A stretch of 64,000 nucleotides of DNA, from contig JALNWQ010000012.1 of assembly GCA_023230855.1 (NCBI GenBank), forward strand, positions 62,001 to 126,000, given 5' to 3'. This DNA is from Solirubrobacteraceae bacterium (GTDB lineage Bacteria > Actinomycetota > Thermoleophilia > Solirubrobacterales > Solirubrobacteraceae). A program made the translations under genes and the position numbers. Positions 8,214-16,061 of the stretch are shown here, piece by piece. The first letter of the stretch is position 1. Each line of letters opens with the position of its first letter. The notes beneath the pieces are model-generated. The model searched no databases. It was not told the origin of the DNA and saw only the letters and a program-made list of their open reading frames with translations.

Positions 8214-9320
8214 GTGCTCGCCCGTCGCCGCTCCACCGTCGCCCGACCGCCGGGTCGCCCCGGGTCACGGGCGTGGCTCGCCGTGGCGCTGTCGCTGCTC
8301 GCGGGCCTGCTGTTGACGCCGTCCGCGTCGGCGGCGATCGCCAAGGGCCTCATGGACGAGAACCTGCCCCGGTCCGACGATCCCGCGCTGCGCGCGGAGT
8401 TCTTCACCGAGGCGCGCAAGGCGAAGGTGAGCTTCGCCCGCACGTTCATCCACTGGGACGGCACGGTCGACTTCCCCTTCCCGCACGAGGTCGAGTCGAT
8501 CCGCCGGATGGCGATCGAGGGCGCCGCCAACGGCATCTCCACGCTGTACGTCGGGTTCAACGGCGAGCTCGGCCGCCGCTACACCGACGCGCGCCAGATC
8601 GACCTGGGCCGCTACCGTACCCTCGTCCGCAAGTCGGTCGAGGCGCTCCGCGGCCTGCCGGTGCGGCTCGTCTGGTCGCCGCTCAACGAGGCCAACTACG
8701 CGAGCCAGCTACCCAAGCGGCACGGCCCCGAGGTGTGGGTGAAGCTGCAGAACATCGCCTACGACGAGATCAAGGCGGTCGATCCGGGTGCGATCGTCGT
8801 CGCCGGAGAGCTCGCCCCGTACGCCCGCAACAAGCGGACGTCGACCGACCCCGGCCTGTGGTGGCGCCGCGCGCTCGGCCTGACGTCGAAGTGGAGGGCG
8901 CAGCGCGGCACCGACGACGCCGACCACACGGTCAAGGCCGACGCGATCACGTTGCACGCCTACGACTACAAGGTCGACCCGAACAAGCGGCTCAGGAGCG
9001 AGAAGCAGTGGACGATCCGCAACCTCGCCACGCAGCGTCGGCTGCTGGCGCGCGCCGCGAAGACCGGGCGCCTGACGCGGGTGGCGACGAAGCGGCTGTA
9101 CATCACGGAGTTCGGGTACCTCTTCCGCGGCTCGCAGCGGATCGGCGAGGCGCGCGCGGCGACGTACCTCCGCCGTGCGTGGCGGATCGCCAAGCGCAAC
9201 AAGGTCCGGTCGTTCCTGTGGTTCCAGGTCCGCGATCCCGGCGCGGTGTTCTTCTCCGGCCTGCGTGACGGCGACGGCAACGACCGCAAGGTCCTCGAGG
9301 CGTTCAGGAGCCTCCGGTGA
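8214..9320 (+). CDS. Secreted clan GH-A-like glycosidase (copy 1)
   Basis: Probably an exported TIM-barrel glycoside hydrolase of 368 residues. A signal peptide covers about residues 20-41 (AWLAVALSLLAGLLL, then ASA). The WSPLNEANY segment carries the Asn-Glu pair typical of the clan GH-A acid/base (Glu ~159), and YITEFGY carries the expected nucleophile (Glu ~299). Strand-like blocks VRLVW, AIVVAGE and AITLHAYDY between them fit the barrel. The specific family and substrate cannot be told. The GTG start is set by the leaderless -10 hexamer. The next gene is a close tandem paralogue, so the pair comes from duplication. Confidence 0.75.
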   Translation: MLARRRSTVARPPGRPGSRAWLAVALSLLAGLLLTPSASAAIAKGLMDENLPRSDDPALRAEFFTEARKAKVSFARTFIHWDGTVDFPFPHEVESIRRMAIEGAANGISTLYVGFNGELGRRYTDARQIDLGRYRTLVRKSVEALRGLPVRLVWSPLNEANYASQLPKRHGPEVWVKLQNIAYDEIKAVDPGAIVVAGELAPYARNKRTSTDPGLWWRRALGLTSKWRAQRGTDDADHTVKADAITLHAYDYKVDPNKRLRSEKQWTIRNLATQRRLLARAAKTGRLTRVATKRLYITEFGYLFRGSQRIGEARAATYLRRAWRIAKRNKVRSFLWFQVRDPGAVFFSGLRDGDGNDRKVLEAFRSLR

Positions 9321-9372
9321 GCGGCCGTCGCGGCACGACGACCGATACGGCGTGCGCCGGCGTGGGATTCCC

Positions 9373-9378
9373 TACCCT
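9373..9378 (+). promoter_or_regulatory. -10 element of leaderless promoter for second glycosidase
   Basis: TACCCT followed by 7 nt and the GTG at 9386. It is a copy of the arrangement before the first paralogue. Confidence 0.55.
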
Positions 9379-9385
9379 GTCGCCC

Positions 9386-10489
9386 GTGCCCCAGTCCGTC
9401 CTCCACCCCGTGCGGCGCCCCGCGCGCACGGTGGCCCACCTCCTCGTCCTGCTCGCGGTGGCGGTCGGCGCCGCCGTCGCGCTCGCCCCGTCGTCCGCCC
9501 ACGCCATGGCCAAGGGCCTCATGGACGAGAACATGCCGCGCAACGGCGACGACGCCACGCGGCTCGAGTTCTACACCGTCGCGGCGGAGTCCAACGTCAA
9601 GTTCCTGCGCACGTTCGTCCACTGGGACGGCAAGCACGACTTCGCGTTCCCGCACGAGATCGAGTCGATCCGGCGGATGGCCAACGAGGCGCCGCACATC
9701 CAGATCGACACGCTGTTCGTCGGCTGGAACGGCGAGCTCGGGCGCCGCTACAAGGACGCCCGGCGCGTGCCGCTGAACCGCTACCGCAAGATGGTCCGTC
9801 AGACCGTCAAGGCGTTGCAGGACGTGCCGATCCGCATCATCTGGTCGCCGTGGAACGAGGCGAACTACCAGACCCAGCTGCCGAAGAAGCACGGCCCCGA
9901 GGTCTGGCGCAAGATGCAGAACATCGCCTACGACGAGATCAAGAAGATCGATCCCGACGCGCTCGTCGTCGCCGGCGAGCTCGCGCCCTACGCCCGCAAC
10001 AAGCGGACGTCGACCGACCCGGGCCTGTGGTTGCGGCGCGGCCTCGGCCTCAACGCCGCCTGGAAGCCCCTGCGCGGCACCAAGCGCAAGGACTACGAGG
10101 TCAAGGCCGACGCGATCACGCTGCACTCCTACGACTACAAGAACGACCCGGCCAAGCGGTTGAGCAGCAAGTACGAGTGGACGATTCGTAACCTGTCGAA
10201 GACGCGCTCGATCCTCAAGAAGATCGGCAGGACGAAGCGCATCCGCGCGCGTGCGGTGGAGCGCCTCTACATCACGGAGTTCGGCTACATCTTCAAGGGC
10301 AGCCAGGCGATCAGCGAGGAGCAGGCCGCCACGTGGCTCGAGCGCTCGTGGAACATCGCCAAGCGCAACAAGATCCGCGGCATGCTCTGGTTCCAGGTCC
10401 GCGACCCGGAGCGGGTGTTCTTCTCGGGCCTGCGCACCGCCGAGGGCGTCGACCGGGCGGTGCTGCCGGTCTTCCGCACGCTGGAGTAG
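9386..10489 (+). CDS. Secreted clan GH-A-like glycosidase (copy 2)
   Basis: Tandem paralogue of the preceding gene, 367 residues, and clearly homologous over the whole mature length: both begin KGLMDEN, share FPHEIESIRRMA/FPHEVESIRRMA, YARNKRTSTDPGLW and RLYITEFGY. The signal peptide is VAHLLVLLAVAVGAAVALA ending near AHA. The catalytic pair is in WSPWNEANY and YITEFGY. The two copies diverge most in the N-terminal barrel strands and near the C-terminus, as expected when substrate range shifts. Each has its own promoter. An earlier GTG at 9317 overlaps the first gene's stop but would put the signal peptide far from the start. Confidence 0.75.
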   Translation: MPQSVLHPVRRPARTVAHLLVLLAVAVGAAVALAPSSAHAMAKGLMDENMPRNGDDATRLEFYTVAAESNVKFLRTFVHWDGKHDFAFPHEIESIRRMANEAPHIQIDTLFVGWNGELGRRYKDARRVPLNRYRKMVRQTVKALQDVPIRIIWSPWNEANYQTQLPKKHGPEVWRKMQNIAYDEIKKIDPDALVVAGELAPYARNKRTSTDPGLWLRRGLGLNAAWKPLRGTKRKDYEVKADAITLHSYDYKNDPAKRLSSKYEWTIRNLSKTRSILKKIGRTKRIRARAVERLYITEFGYIFKGSQAISEEQAATWLERSWNIAKRNKIRGMLWFQVRDPERVFFSGLRTAEGVDRAVLPVFRTLE

Positions 10490-10506
10490 CCGGAGCGCCG
10501 GGGGCC

Positions 10507-10537
10507 GGCTCCCAGGTGGCTCCCAGCCGGCTCCCAG
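10507..10537 (+). promoter_or_regulatory. Three 11-bp-phased direct repeats upstream of the OmpR-type regulator
   Basis: GGCTCCCAG occurs at 10507, 10518 and 10529, exactly 11 bp apart, so all copies sit on one face of the helix. If transcription starts at the GTG at 10560, the repeats span about -53 to -23. OmpR/PhoB-family proteins bind such phased direct repeats, so autoregulation by the downstream gene is likely. Confidence 0.65.
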
Positions 10538-10547
10538 GAACGGGCGG

Positions 10548-10553
10548 GATACT
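10548..10553 (+). promoter_or_regulatory. -10 element of leaderless response-regulator promoter
   Basis: GATACT followed by 6 nt and the GTG at 10560. No ribosome binding site is visible between them. Confidence 0.5.
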
Positions 10554-10559
10554 GGCGGG

Positions 10560-11282
10560 GTGAGCGCGCCCGAGGCCCCCGCCGCCCGGATCCTCGTCGT
10601 CGACGACGAGCCGAACATCGTCGACGTCGTCGCGATGGCGTTGCGGTTCCAGGGGTTCGAGGTCGCGACCGCCGGCACCGGGGCCGAGGCGCTGGAGCGG
10701 ATCGGCGCGTTCCGTCCGCAGCTCATGGTCCTCGACGTCATGCTTCCCGACACCACCGGGTTCGAGCTCGCCGAGCGGCTCGGGGCGCAACGCGGCCAGA
10801 TCCCGATCATCTTCCTCACCGCCCGCGACGCCACCGAGGACAAGCTCCGCGGCCTGACGTCGGGCGGCGACGACTACGTCACCAAGCCGTTCAGCCTCGA
10901 GGAGCTCGTCGCGCGGATCCGGGTCATCCTGCGCCGGACCGGGCAGACGGAGCCCGACGACGCGGTGCTGCGGTTCGCCGACGTCGAGCTCGACGAGGAC
11001 ACGCGCGAGGTGACGCGGGCGGGGCGGCCGGTCGAGCTCACCGCCACCGAGTACCGGTTGCTGCGGTACTTCCTCCTCAACCCGCGGCGGGTGCTCACGC
11101 GCGCCCAGATCCTCGACCACGTGTGGGACTACGACTTCGGCGGCGACGCCCGGGTGCTCGAGACGTACGTGAGCTACCTGCGCCGCAAGCTCGACGTGCG
11201 GTCCGACGACGGCGAATCCGCACCGTCGCTGGTCCACACCGTCCGCGGCGTGGGCTACGCGCTGCGGCTTCCGCGGGACTGA
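10560..11282 (+). CDS. OmpR/PhoB-family response regulator
   Basis: DNA-binding regulator of 240 residues. The receiver domain starts at ARILVVDDEPNIVDVV, with phospho-acceptor Asp in LMVLDVMLPDTTGFEL and Lys in DDYVTKPFSLEELVARI. The winged-helix effector contains LTATEYRLLRYFLLNPRRVLT, the recognition helix region ILDHVWDYDFGG and the wing YVSYLRRKLD with a terminal VRGVGYALR. The kinase gene begins 3 bp downstream, so this is a classical regulator-kinase operon. The phased GGCTCCCAG repeats before the start suggest feedback control. The signal is unknown; neighbours do not reveal it. Confidence 0.94.
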   Translation: MSAPEAPAARILVVDDEPNIVDVVAMALRFQGFEVATAGTGAEALERIGAFRPQLMVLDVMLPDTTGFELAERLGAQRGQIPIIFLTARDATEDKLRGLTSGGDDYVTKPFSLEELVARIRVILRRTGQTEPDDAVLRFADVELDEDTREVTRAGRPVELTATEYRLLRYFLLNPRRVLTRAQILDHVWDYDFGGDARVLETYVSYLRRKLDVRSDDGESAPSLVHTVRGVGYALRLPRD

Positions 11283-11285
11283 CGC

Positions 11286-13034
11286 GTGGGCACCCCCGAT
11301 CCACCCCGGCCCGGGACGACCGACGACGGCGCACGCGGACCGGGCGCGGCGGGGTCGGGAGCGGACGCCGTCGACGGTCCCCGCGGACGGTCGGCGGGCC
11401 TCGACGACCGGGCGCGGCGCCGGAGGATCGGTCCGGCGTCGGTCCGGGGCCGACTGAGCCTCGTCCTGTTCGTCATCACCGCGGTCGCGCTCCTCGCCGC
11501 CGCGGGCACGATGTACGTCACCCAGCGGTCGTTCCTCCTCGAGCGGGTGGACGACCAGACCGCGTCCGCGCTGCCGGTGCTCGAGCTGCGCCTGACCTGC
11601 GAGCTCGGCTCCGAGGCCGATCGCGACGGCCTGCGATGCCGGCGGATCCGGGGGCTCGCGGGCGGGACGGCGCCGACGGGAGCGGGGGCCGGCGACCCTG
11701 ACCCCGGGGGCGTGGACCGGGCCCCCGGCGTCGGGGCGCCGCTGCCCGGGGCGGCCGGCGACGACGGCGATCGCCGCCGACCGCCCGGCGGTGGGCCCGG
11801 GTCGCTCCCCGAGAGCGCCTACGGCGAGCTGCGCACCGCCGACGGCGTCGTGGTGGGCCATACGGTCCTCGCGTCGCCGTTCGCCGGCGAGGAGCCACCG
11901 ACCCCCGACCTGCCCGACGACCTGCGTCCCGGCCAACGGCTCTCGGTGGGGTCGGTGTCGGGCGGGACCCGGTTCCGCGTCCGGGTGTCGGACGCCCGCG
12001 CGGACGGGGCGACGACCGTCGTCGCGGTCCCGCAGACGAGCGTCGACGACGCCCTCGACCGCCTCCTGCTCGTCGCGGGGCTCGTCATCCTGCTCGCGCT
12101 CGTCATCGTCGCCGCGTCCGCGTGGTCGATCGTGCGGCTGGGGCTGCGGCCGCTGGACCGGATGGCCGCCACCGCGGGGGCGATCGCCGCGGGAGACCTG
12201 AGCCACCGGGTCGACGAGGAGTCGCCGCGGAGCGAGGTCGGGCGGCTGGGCCGGGCGCTCAACGCGATGCTCGGGCGCCTGGAGCAGGCGTTCGCCGAGC
12301 GCGAGGCCGGCGAGCAGCGCCTGCGCCGGTTCCTCTCCGACGCGTCGCACGAGCTGCGCACGCCGCTGGCGTCGATCCGCGGGTACGCCGAGCTGTACCG
12401 CGTCGGCGCGCTCCCGGCCGAGGAGGACCGGCAGCGGGCGCTGGCGCGGATCGAGGACGAGAGCGCCCGGATGGGGCAGCTCGTGGAGGACCTCCTCGTG
12501 CTCGCCCGGCTCGACGAGACCCGGGAGCGGACCGCGGATCCGGTCGACCTGGCGGTGCTCGTCGAGGACGCCGCCGACGACGCGCGCGCCGTCGATCCCG
12601 ACCGCACGGTCACGGCCACGGCGACCGGCGACACGGTCGCGTCGGGCGACGAGCGCGACCTGCGGCAGGTCGTAGGCAACCTCGTGCGCAACGCGCTCGT
12701 CCACACTCCGGCCGGCACCCCGATCGCGCTGACGGTGACCGGCGAGGACGGCCACGTCCGGCTCGAGGTCCGCGACCACGGCCCGGGCCTGCCCGACGGC
12801 CGGGCCGCCGACCTCTTCGATCGGTTCTGGCGCAAGGAAGCGGGACGCACCCGCGGCGCCGGCGGGGCGGGCCTGGGGCTGGCGATCGTCGCCGGGGTCG
12901 TCGCCGCGCACGGTGGCGAGGTGTCGGCGTCGAACGCGTCGGGCGGCGGCGCGTCGTTCGTCGTGCGGCTGCCCCGGGGCGCCCGCGACGACGATGCGGC
13001 GAGCACGGACGACGTCGAGGCGCCGGACGGCTGA
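11286..13034 (+). CDS. Sensor histidine kinase (HAMP, HisKA, HATPase)
   Basis: Membrane kinase partner of the OmpR-type regulator, 582 residues. Low-complexity cytoplasmic N-terminus; TM1 at ~57-78 (LSLVLFVITAVALLAAAG); a ~175-residue extracytoplasmic domain with a Gly/Pro-rich insert and two Cys (TCELG, LRCRR); TM2 at ~255-278; HAMP (RLGLRPLDRMAATAGAIAAGD); HisKA with the phospho-acceptor His in SDASHELRTPLASIRGYAE; HATPase motifs GNLVRNALVHTP, DHGPGLP and GAGLGLAIV. The architecture resembles MprB/TcrY-type kinases. The GTG start follows the regulator stop by 3 bp. Confidence 0.93.
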   Translation: MGTPDPPRPGTTDDGARGPGAAGSGADAVDGPRGRSAGLDDRARRRRIGPASVRGRLSLVLFVITAVALLAAAGTMYVTQRSFLLERVDDQTASALPVLELRLTCELGSEADRDGLRCRRIRGLAGGTAPTGAGAGDPDPGGVDRAPGVGAPLPGAAGDDGDRRRPPGGGPGSLPESAYGELRTADGVVVGHTVLASPFAGEEPPTPDLPDDLRPGQRLSVGSVSGGTRFRVRVSDARADGATTVVAVPQTSVDDALDRLLLVAGLVILLALVIVAASAWSIVRLGLRPLDRMAATAGAIAAGDLSHRVDEESPRSEVGRLGRALNAMLGRLEQAFAEREAGEQRLRRFLSDASHELRTPLASIRGYAELYRVGALPAEEDRQRALARIEDESARMGQLVEDLLVLARLDETRERTADPVDLAVLVEDAADDARAVDPDRTVTATATGDTVASGDERDLRQVVGNLVRNALVHTPAGTPIALTVTGEDGHVRLEVRDHGPGLPDGRAADLFDRFWRKEAGRTRGAGGAGLGLAIVAGVVAAHGGEVSASNASGGGASFVVRLPRGARDDDAASTDDVEAPDG

Positions 13035-13099
13035 TCCGACCGGGGCGTCCGCGTCGGTCGTCGACGTGCCCGGCGTCCGGGCCGACCGGGGCGTCGGCG

Positions 13100-13966
13100 T
13101 CAGCCGACGAGGTGGTCGAGCACGAGCCCGGCGAAGCGCTCGGGGCGCTCCAGGTGCATGAAGTGCCCGGCGACCGGGATCTCGACGTGCTCGAGCCCGC
13201 CGGTGAACCACCGCTCCTGCCCGGCGAAGATCTCGCGGCCCATGCAGCCGTCGGTCTCGCCGCTCACGACGAGCGTCGGCACGCGGATCGACGCCAGCAG
13301 CGTGCGTCGCGTCGGGCCGTCGAGCAGCGACGGGACCAGCGCGCGGTAGACGTCGAGCGCGGGGGACGCGCCGTCGGGGCCGACGAGGCCGCGGCGGAGC
13401 GCGGCGAGCTCGTCGGCGGACGGATCCCACGTCGGCGACCAGCGGCGGATCAGGCCGTCGAGCCAGGCGTGGTCGTGGCCGGCGACGAGCCGCTCGGCGA
13501 CGACCGGCGGCTGGAACCAGAGCATGTAGCGGGACCGCACGAGCTGTCGCGCCCGCGGACGGAGGAAGTGGGCGACGTGCGGCACGCCCGCGGCGACGAG
13601 TCGCCGGACCCGGTCGGGGGCGAGGGCCGCCGCGACGTAGCCGACGATCGCGCCCCAGTCGTGGCCGACGATCCGCAGGTCGTCGGCGCCGAGCGCGTCG
13701 GCCAGCGCCAGCAGGTCGCGGGCCAGCCGCACGACGTCCGGGCGCGGTGGTCGGCCGACGCCGGTGCGGACCGTCGGCGCGTACCCGCGCAGGGCGGGGG
13801 CGACCGCCCGGTACCCGGAGTCGGCGAGCCGGTGGACGAGCGGGGACCACGACCACATCGCGTCGGGGAACCCGTGGACGCAGGCGACGAGCGGCCCGTC
13901 GCCCCGGTCGAGGTGGGCGACGTCGAGGTCGCCGACGGGGGTCACGCGGTGGCCGGTCGTCTGCAT
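13100..13966 (-). CDS. Alpha/beta hydrolase, epoxide-hydrolase-like
   Basis: Cytoplasmic hydrolase of 288 residues. The oxyanion motif HGFPD follows strand 3, the nucleophile elbow is GHDWGA (Asp nucleophile in place of Ser, as in epoxide hydrolases and haloalkane dehalogenases), a later acid lies in LVVSGETDGCM, and the catalytic His is in VAGHFMHLERPE. Cap-domain aromatic residues (YMLWFQPP) are present. The substrate is not predictable. It is convergent with the kinase. Its upstream region holds a 17-bp imperfect palindrome also seen before cysJ. Confidence 0.85.
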   Translation of the reverse strand: MQTTGHRVTPVGDLDVAHLDRGDGPLVACVHGFPDAMWSWSPLVHRLADSGYRAVAPALRGYAPTVRTGVGRPPRPDVVRLARDLLALADALGADDLRIVGHDWGAIVGYVAAALAPDRVRRLVAAGVPHVAHFLRPRARQLVRSRYMLWFQPPVVAERLVAGHDHAWLDGLIRRWSPTWDPSADELAALRRGLVGPDGASPALDVYRALVPSLLDGPTRRTLLASIRVPTLVVSGETDGCMGREIFAGQERWFTGGLEHVEIPVAGHFMHLERPERFAGLVLDHLVG

Positions 13967-14009
13967 CGGTGGGACCCTCGCACACGGCGTTCGCGCATCG
14001 AAACCATGT

Positions 14010-14026
14010 AAACCTGATCAAGATTT
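14010..14026. promoter_or_regulatory. 17-bp imperfect palindrome, putative operator
   Basis: AAACCTGATCAAGATTT reads as AAACCT-GATCA-AGATTT, an inverted repeat around a GATCA core. It overlaps the -35 of the rightward promoter and lies 43 bp before the leftward hydrolase gene. A related site precedes cysJ at 44199. Rrf2-type regulators bind sites of this general shape; the actual binder is unknown. Confidence 0.45.
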
Positions 14027-14053
14027 GACAACGAGCCGCGGGCGGGGTAGCCT
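14025..14053 (+). promoter_or_regulatory. Sigma-70-type promoter, TTGACA-17-TAGCCT
   Basis: A consensus -35 TTGACA (14025-14030) is followed after 17 bp by TAGCCT (14048-14053), then 7 nt and a GTG. It is the closest match to a housekeeping promoter I noticed in the window, yet no long gene follows it. A small leaderless gene or a non-coding RNA is the likely product. Confidence 0.6.
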
Positions 14054-14060
14054 CGTCGTC

Positions 14061-14156
14061 GTGGCCGGATCGTCCCGCACCCCGCCGTCGTGCTCCTCCG
14101 TCCGTCGGGTGCGTCGCGATGCCGGCCGCGTCCGGCGATGTACGCCCGCCGCGTAG
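14061..14156 (+). CDS. Possible small leaderless ORF (31 aa)
   Basis: A GTG 7 nt after the TAGCCT -10 opens a 31-codon frame that begins VAGSSRTPPSCSSVRR and ends at TAG 14154-14156. It is Arg- and Ser-rich with two Cys, resembles no family I know, and may be a leader peptide or an accident within a non-coding transcript. Its only support is the strong promoter placed exactly for leaderless initiation. The following 130 bp hold no further convincing gene. Confidence 0.3.
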   Translation: MAGSSRTPPSCSSVRRVRRDAGRVRRCTPAA

Positions 14157-14286
14157 CCCGTTCCGGGCGTGGGCACGCGCTCCTCGATCCCGTCCGTGCG
14201 GATCCGCACCGATCGCCCCCGCGGCTTGGCCGTGGGGGCGGCCGCGGGCCCGTGGGGGCGGGATCGACGGGCTCCGGTGTCGAGGT

Positions 14287-14406
14287 TCAGGCCGGCCACG
14301 CCGCGTCGACCGTCGCCAAGTCGTCGTCCGGGATCGCGCCGTGCTCGTCCTCGAGCGCCTGCACCGCCTCGCGTTCGCGCTCGATGGCGACCGGCGCGTC
14401 ATCCCA
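14287..14406 (-). pseudogene. C-terminal remnant of a small acidic protein, antitoxin-like
   Basis: On the minus strand a 39-codon open stretch ends in TGA and reads protein-like: a charged helix IEREREAVQALEDEHGAIP, then DDDLATVDAAWPA. Such Glu-rich helices followed by a short AAWP tail are seen at the ends of small CopG- or Phd-type antitoxins. No plausible start codon exists in frame; the frame runs back into the end of the DUF1579-like gene. I read it as a decayed gene end. The family guess is weak. Confidence 0.3.
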
Positions 14407-14836
14407 CCCGCCGGTAGGTCAGCGCCAGGTCGTGGTCCCAGCGGACGCCGTCCGGGGAGAGGTCCCACGCGCCGGTGATCGTCTGGTGCGTCGCGTCGAA
14501 CGTCGCACGGAACCGCTGGTGGAACCCGGGGGCGGCGCGATGCATCGTCCACGTCCCGTCGCGGAGGTCGGTCGCGTAGAGCCGCTGGACGCCCCGGGAG
14601 TCGAAGTACCGGGTGCCGAGCCCGTCGTCGGTCGGTCCGGTGACGGTCAGCGAGTCCGGGATGTCGGGGTGATCGACCCGCGTGCGGCCGAGGAGGAACC
14701 GCTCGCCCTCCAGCCACTCGTAGGTCACGCGCCCGGGGGCGTCGACGTCGGGGAGCAGGCGGTGGGTGCCGCTGATCGTCCACGCGCCGAGCAGGGCGGC
14801 GAACGGACGCATGTCGATGTCGGTGGCGGTGCGCAT
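14399..14836 (-). CDS. DUF1579-like lipocalin-fold protein
   Basis: A 145-residue cytoplasmic protein with the look of the DUF1579 / polyketide-cyclase-like beta barrels. It starts with LLGAWTISGTHRLLPD, then GRVTYEWLEGERFLLGRTRVDHPD, TVTGPTDDGLGTRYFDSRGVQRLY and a terminal ITGAWDLSPDGVRWDHDLALTYRR. These alternating strands with LxGxW and EWLEGxxFL motifs are typical of that family, often found as uncharacterised small-molecule binders. The ATG at 14836 is chosen for its GGAG 5-9 nt upstream. No operon partner. Confidence 0.65.
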   Translation of the reverse strand: MRTATDIDMRPFAALLGAWTISGTHRLLPDVDAPGRVTYEWLEGERFLLGRTRVDHPDIPDSLTVTGPTDDGLGTRYFDSRGVQRLYATDLRDGTWTMHRAAPGFHQRFRATFDATHQTITGAWDLSPDGVRWDHDLALTYRRVG

Positions 14837-14973
14837 CGGGGCTCCGGGGTCGGGGTCGTCGGTCCGGGGACCGCGCGGCGGCCGTCGAATCATCGGTGGG
14901 GCGCCGATCCACGAACGGCCGGCCCACGCCGGCGCTCGCGCGCGGCGCGGGCGGCGTCGACTCCCGCCGGCGG

Positions 14974-14979
14974 TACCCT
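14974..14979 (+). promoter_or_regulatory. -10 element before the SHOCT protein gene
   Basis: TACCCT followed by 6 nt and the GTG at 14986, consistent with a leaderless transcript. Confidence 0.5.
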
Positions 14980-14985
14980 GGCCCG

Positions 14986-15927
14986 GTGGCCGAGGTCAGC
15001 GCGCGCGACGGCACCTGGACGTTCGACGACGAGGTCCTGCGGATCGTCCCCGGGCACCACCGCAAGGTGCACCGACTGCGGCGGGCGATCGGCGAGCTCG
15101 AGGTGCCGGTCGAGGCGATCGCCGGTTCGGCGTTCGAGGCGGGACGCAAGGGCGGGCGGCTGCGGGTGCGGCTGCGCGAGGGCGCCGATCCGCTGTCGCA
15201 CGTCGCCGCCGGCAAGCTCGGCGACGCGGCCGACCCCTACGTGCTGACCGTCGATCGCGACGCGGCGGGTGCGGCCGGCTACGTCGCCGACGAGATCCGT
15301 CACGTGCTGGACGCCCGTGGCGGCGACCGCGGCCCCACCGACGGGTTCGTCGTGCCGGGGCCCACGGTGCCGCTGACCGCGACGGCGGGGGATGGCACCG
15401 TGTCGTTCGACGGGAGGCAGCTGCACCTGGAGTGGACGGAGTGGGTGGACGCGGCCAAGCGCGAGGAAGGAGCGCAGCACCTGCCGTTGGGGCACGTGCG
15501 GGGCGTGGAGTGGGTCCCGATCGTCGGGCTGACCAACGGCTTCCTCCGCTTTCGCGTCGACGACGCCCCGGTGCTGCCACCCAGGCGCGACCCGCGGTGC
15601 GTCTCGTGGGGCGTCGACCGCGAAGGCGGGAGCACCGTGCTCCTGGCGGCGGCGGTGGCCGCCCGGATCGGCCGCCCGGGCCGTGCCGTGCCGTCGCGCG
15701 GCGCCGGCGGCGGGTCCGACGCGCGCCCGGCGGCCGTCACCGGCGTGGCGGCCGTGCCCGTCCAGGACGGGCCGGGCGATGACGCCGACGGTGGGACGGC
15801 GCCGCGGGACGGCGATCCCGACGCGATGTTGCGGCGCCTGCGCGAGCTGGGTGACCTGCACCGCGACGGGGTCCTCACCGACGACGAGTTCGCCGCGGCC
15901 AAGGCCGCGGTGCTCCGTCATCTCTGA
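14986..15927 (+). CDS. DUF4429-type protein with C-terminal SHOCT domain
   Basis: A 313-residue protein made of two similar N-terminal modules (each beginning with an acidic GTWTFDDEVLRI or GTVSFDGRQLHLEW strand pair and containing AAKREEGAQHLPLGHVRGVEW-like text), a Gly/Asp-rich linker, and a 30-residue SHOCT tail (LRRLRELGDLHRDGVLTDDEFAAAKAAVL). This arrangement matches actinobacterial DUF4429 proteins. SHOCT tails are common oligomerisation or membrane-recruitment modules. The GTG at 14986 follows a -10 element. The role is unknown. Confidence 0.75.
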   Translation: MAEVSARDGTWTFDDEVLRIVPGHHRKVHRLRRAIGELEVPVEAIAGSAFEAGRKGGRLRVRLREGADPLSHVAAGKLGDAADPYVLTVDRDAAGAAGYVADEIRHVLDARGGDRGPTDGFVVPGPTVPLTATAGDGTVSFDGRQLHLEWTEWVDAAKREEGAQHLPLGHVRGVEWVPIVGLTNGFLRFRVDDAPVLPPRRDPRCVSWGVDREGGSTVLLAAAVAARIGRPGRAVPSRGAGGGSDARPAAVTGVAAVPVQDGPGDDADGGTAPRDGDPDAMLRRLRELGDLHRDGVLTDDEFAAAKAAVLRHL

Positions 15928-16061
15928 GGCCCTCCGCGGCGGGGGGGGCGGGTGGCGTCCGACCGTGCCCGGTGGCGCGATCCGGGTCGCTCTGGTGAAC
16001 TACGGCCGTCGCACGGGAGAGCGGAGGGGGACGGTGCGCGACGCCGTCCCGGGGAGAGGCG

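Noticed and set aside
10311..15215. Minus-strand open frame of over 1600 codons antisense to the glycosidase-kinase region
   Set aside because: Composition (Arg, Pro, Ala, Asp) is that of a GC-rich shadow frame; genes with clear families lie opposite it. Other very long antisense frames, such as 53443-58746 minus and 27630-32063 plus, were rejected for the same reason.
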